From JBEVNX01 sp040507895 (GTDB lineage Bacteria > Desulfobacterota > Binatia > JACPRU01), in the NCBI GenBank assembly GCA_040507895.1, contig JBEVNX010000019.1, forward strand, positions 1 through 11,960: a stretch of DNA of 11,960 nt, in the 5' to 3' direction. The translations under genes and the position numbers were made by a program. Positions within the stretch are counted from its first letter, which is position 1; each line of letters begins with the position of its first letter. This document shows positions 10,575 to 11,960 of this stretch, piece after piece. The notes beneath the pieces were generated by a model that saw nothing but the letters and a program-made list of their open reading frames with translations, did no database searches and was not told the DNA's origin.

Positions 10575-11300
10575 CTAAGGCGTGGAGCCGGCGAGCCTGA
10601 CGAAGGACCGCATCAGCCTTCGTTGCGCCGGGTCGTCGAGCTGCATTTCGGGGTGCCACTGAACGGCGATGCACAAAGGGTGCGACTCATGCTCCACGGC
10701 CTCGATGATGCCGTCGTCAGCCCACGCCACGGCCTTCAGTTCCGGAGCCAGCCGGGCGATGCCCTGATGGTGCCACGAGCAGACGGTCACCTCGAGCGAG
10801 CCGAGCTGGTCGGCGAGCCGGCTGTCGGCCGCCACGCGCGCCAGGTGATGCGTGTGCAACCGCTCCGGCAAGCGGTGCTCGACGGTGCTGCAGCCGAGAT
10901 CGGGAAGGTGAGCGTGGAGGGCTCCCCCGAGAGCGACGTTCAGCACCTGCATGCCGCGGCAGATGCACAGGAAGGGCAGCTCCGGGCGAGCCACGGCCGC
11001 GCGGGCGAGCGCGATCTCGAAGTGGTCGCGCTCGTCCGACACGCCGTAGATCGTGTCGTGCGCGTCGCCCGAGTAGCGCTCCGGGGACACGTCGCCTCCT
11101 CCGGAGAGGACGAGGCCGTCTAGGCCGTCGAGCAATCGCGCGGGGTCGCTCTCTCCGGGCGGGAGAATCAGCGCCGCGCCGCCGGCGGCGCGCACCGCGT
11201 CGACGTAGCTCGTTGGCAGCGGATAGACTTCTCGGTTCGCGAGGCGCGAGTTGAAGCGGGGGTAGGAGGAGATCCCGATCAACGGGCGTCGTCCGCTCAC
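10575..11300 (-). CDS. gamma-glutamyl-gamma-aminobutyrate hydrolase-like protein (peptidase C26, class I amidotransferase fold)
   Basis: This 241-residue enzyme is of the PuuD-like family, which hydrolyses gamma-glutamyl amide bonds, for example gamma-glutamyl-GABA in putrescine breakdown. The start RRPLIGISSYPR is the family's first strand. LVLSGGGDVSPERY (63-76) is the characteristic glycine-rich turn. The nucleophile is C114 in CICRGMQVLNVALGG, and the catalytic H216 and E218 are in VQWHPE. VCSWHHQG (at about 173-180) is the usual substrate-side motif. The protein is cytoplasmic. The start is a GTG (11298-11300) chosen because it gives the conserved N-terminus; no good Shine-Dalgarno precedes it, and an 8-bp inverted repeat lies 14 bases upstream. 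No synthetase or polyamine genes are adjacent, so the substrate (GABA, polyamine or another gamma-glutamyl amide) is open. It is divergent from the MerR-family gene. Confidence 0.92.
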   Translation of the reverse strand: MSGRRPLIGISSYPRFNSRLANREVYPLPTSYVDAVRAAGGAALILPPGESDPARLLDGLDGLVLSGGGDVSPERYSGDAHDTIYGVSDERDHFEIALARAAVARPELPFLCICRGMQVLNVALGGALHAHLPDLGCSTVEHRLPERLHTHHLARVAADSRLADQLGSLEVTVCSWHHQGIARLAPELKAVAWADDGIIEAVEHESHPLCIAVQWHPEMQLDDPAQRRLMRSFVRLAGSTP

Positions 11301-11313
11301 GGCTCATTTCTAG

Positions 11314-11339
11314 CATCTTCGCCGGGTGCAACGAAGATG
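11314..11339. promoter_or_regulatory. 8-bp perfect inverted repeat in the divergent hydrolase/MerR region
   Basis: CATCTTCG (11314-11321) and CGAAGATG (11332-11339) are exact reverse complements separated by 10 bases. The repeat lies between the hydrolase GTG start (11300) and the predicted MerR -35 box (11350). It could be an operator for a dimeric regulator, or a hairpin in the hydrolase leader 14 bases before its start codon. It is not explained by any coding sequence. Confidence 0.5.
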
Positions 11340-11349
11340 ACCGCGAGCG

Positions 11350-11379
11350 TTGACCTCCGCCCGCCGCCGCTCGTATGCT
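11350..11379 (+). promoter_or_regulatory. sigma70-type promoter of the MerR-family gene
   Basis: TTGACC (11350-11355) and TATGCT (11374-11379) match 5 of 6 and 4 of 6 consensus bases with an 18-base spacer. A start near 11386 would leave a leader of only about 10 bases before the ATG at 11397. This agrees with the absence of a Shine-Dalgarno and with a TAG stop in frame just upstream (11385-11387). Confidence 0.6.
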
Positions 11380-11387
11380 GGCGCTAG

Positions 11388-11403
11388 AAAACATCGATGT
11401 TTT
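11388..11403. promoter_or_regulatory. perfect 16-bp palindrome over the MerR start codon, candidate operator
   Basis: AAAACATCGATGTTTT is its own reverse complement and contains the ATG (11397-11399) of the MerR-family gene. It lies right after the predicted -10 box, across the probable transcription start region. It is strikingly AT-rich in a GC-rich window. Position and symmetry suggest an autorepression operator (inference). Confidence 0.6.
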
Positions 11404-11924
11404 TTCGCGACCGACCAGCCGGGTTCCCGAGCGCCAGTGCCTGCCGAATCGTCGGCATCACCCCGCGCCAGGTCCAGTACTGGGATGAGATCGGTCTGGT
11501 GAAGCCTTCCGCCCGTCCCGCTGCCGGCCGCGGTACCCGGCGGCGCTACTCGTTCCTCGACCTCGTACGGCTTTCGGTGGTACGCGCGCTCATCGAGCGG
11601 GGGCTCACGCCGAGGAAGATTCGCAGAAGCCTCGCGGCGTTGCGCGAAGCATCGCCGAGGGTCCTCGATCCGCTCGCGCAGCTGAAGCTCGTCACCGACG
11701 GCGAGCGCCTCTTTCTGGTGACCGACGACCACCGCCAGATCCTCGACGTGCTCGACAGGCAGTTCGCGTTCTCGATCGCGCTCGGCCCGCTGGTTCGCCG
11801 GCTGCGGGGGCGCGCCGCGCGCCTGAAGGTGCCGACCGCGACCGCCTCGCAGCCGGCTTCGAGCGCGCGTCGCGGCGCGAGCCGCCTCGCGGCGGGGGGT
11901 TGGGAGAGGCGGGCGCGGGCGTGA
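11397..11924 (+). CDS. MerR-family transcriptional regulator
   Basis: This protein has 175 residues. The MerR-type helix-turn-helix is at about 11-36: PSASACRIVGITPRQVQYWD, then EIGLVKPS. It is followed by a wing GTRRRYSFLDLVRL (46-59) and helix VVRALIERGLTPRKIRRSL (61-79), all characteristic of the family's DNA-binding domain. The C-terminal part (about 90-140, DPLAQLKLVTDGERLFLVTD then a QILDVLD helix) lacks the cysteine motifs of metal sensors. The last 35 residues are Ala/Arg/Ser-rich and probably disordered. The ATG at 11397 is the only reasonable start: an in-frame TAG lies at 11385-11387 and no GTG or TTG occurs early in the frame. The gene has its own promoter and a palindrome over the start. 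Candidate targets are itself and the divergent hydrolase. The signal it senses is unknown. Confidence 0.92.
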   Translation: MFFRDRPAGFPSASACRIVGITPRQVQYWDEIGLVKPSARPAAGRGTRRRYSFLDLVRLSVVRALIERGLTPRKIRRSLAALREASPRVLDPLAQLKLVTDGERLFLVTDDHRQILDVLDRQFAFSIALGPLVRRLRGRAARLKVPTATASQPASSARRGASRLAAGGWERRARA

Positions 11925-11960
11925 GCGAGGAGCCGTCGTTGCCGCTCGGCGGCGCAGAGA
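11921..11960 (+). CDS. possible start of a downstream gene overlapping the MerR stop (partial)
   Basis: A GTG at 11921-11923 overlaps the TGA stop of the MerR-family gene (GTGA). It opens a frame MSEEPSLPLGGAE that runs off the right edge, with GGGAGAGG about 10-12 bases upstream. The layout suggests a translationally coupled second gene, but 13 residues are too few to identify a family. Confidence 0.35.
   Translation, partial: MSEEPSLPLGGAE

Noticed and set aside
8863..10578. 571-residue plus-strand frame overlapping the SagB-type gene
   Set aside because: It is an Arg/Pro/Gly/Ser-rich out-of-phase shadow of the real gene, without motifs.

Overview
The window is about 12 kb of very GC-rich bacterial DNA (roughly two thirds G+C by eye). 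Genes are tightly packed, with overlapping or 13-base junctions and mostly clear purine-rich Shine-Dalgarno sites. One predicted outer-membrane-type lipoprotein points to a diderm. A soil or sediment lineage such as Myxococcota, Acidobacteriota, Binatota or Rokubacteria-like groups would fit, but nothing seen here fixes the taxon.

Left part (1-7177, minus strand) is one apparent operon read right to left: an Lrp/AsnC-family regulator, gltB (glutamate synthase large subunit, overlapping the regulator by ATGA), gltD (small subunit), a HIT-domain nucleotide hydrolase/transferase, and the N-terminus of a short-chain dehydrogenase that runs off the left edge. A perfect TTGACA -35 box with a weaker -10 lies just upstream of the regulator. 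The 146-base gltB-gltD spacer carries a large imperfect inverted repeat. GltB and GltD together make glutamate from glutamine and 2-oxoglutarate. The Lrp-type protein is the obvious candidate controller of this operon.

Middle part (7281-8851, minus strand) holds msrB (methionine-R-sulfoxide reductase), followed by a lipoprotein of the PQQ-dependent sugar/sorbosone dehydrogenase beta-propeller family. They are probably co-transcribed. A nested dyad just after the lipoprotein gene is a candidate terminator separating it from the gltBD operon promoter.

Divergent from msrB is a 511-residue standalone SagB/ThcOx-type protein with two nitroreductase-fold halves (8957-10492, plus strand). No RiPP cyclodehydratase or precursor gene is visible. 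It ends at a strong 20-bp-stem hairpin shared with a convergent class I amidotransferase-like gamma-glutamyl hydrolase of peptidase family C26 (10575-11300, minus). Divergent from that hydrolase is a MerR-family regulator (11397-11924, plus). Its start codon sits inside a perfect AT-rich 16-bp palindrome, and a second perfect 8-bp inverted repeat lies between the two divergent genes. The last 40 bases probably begin another gene overlapping the MerR stop.

Most genes are ordinary housekeeping or accessory metabolism. The less usual signals are the palindromes around the MerR promoter, the large gltB-gltD repeat, the regulator-gltB translational overlap and the orphan double-nitroreductase. No CRISPR array, tRNA, rRNA, transposase or phage gene was found.
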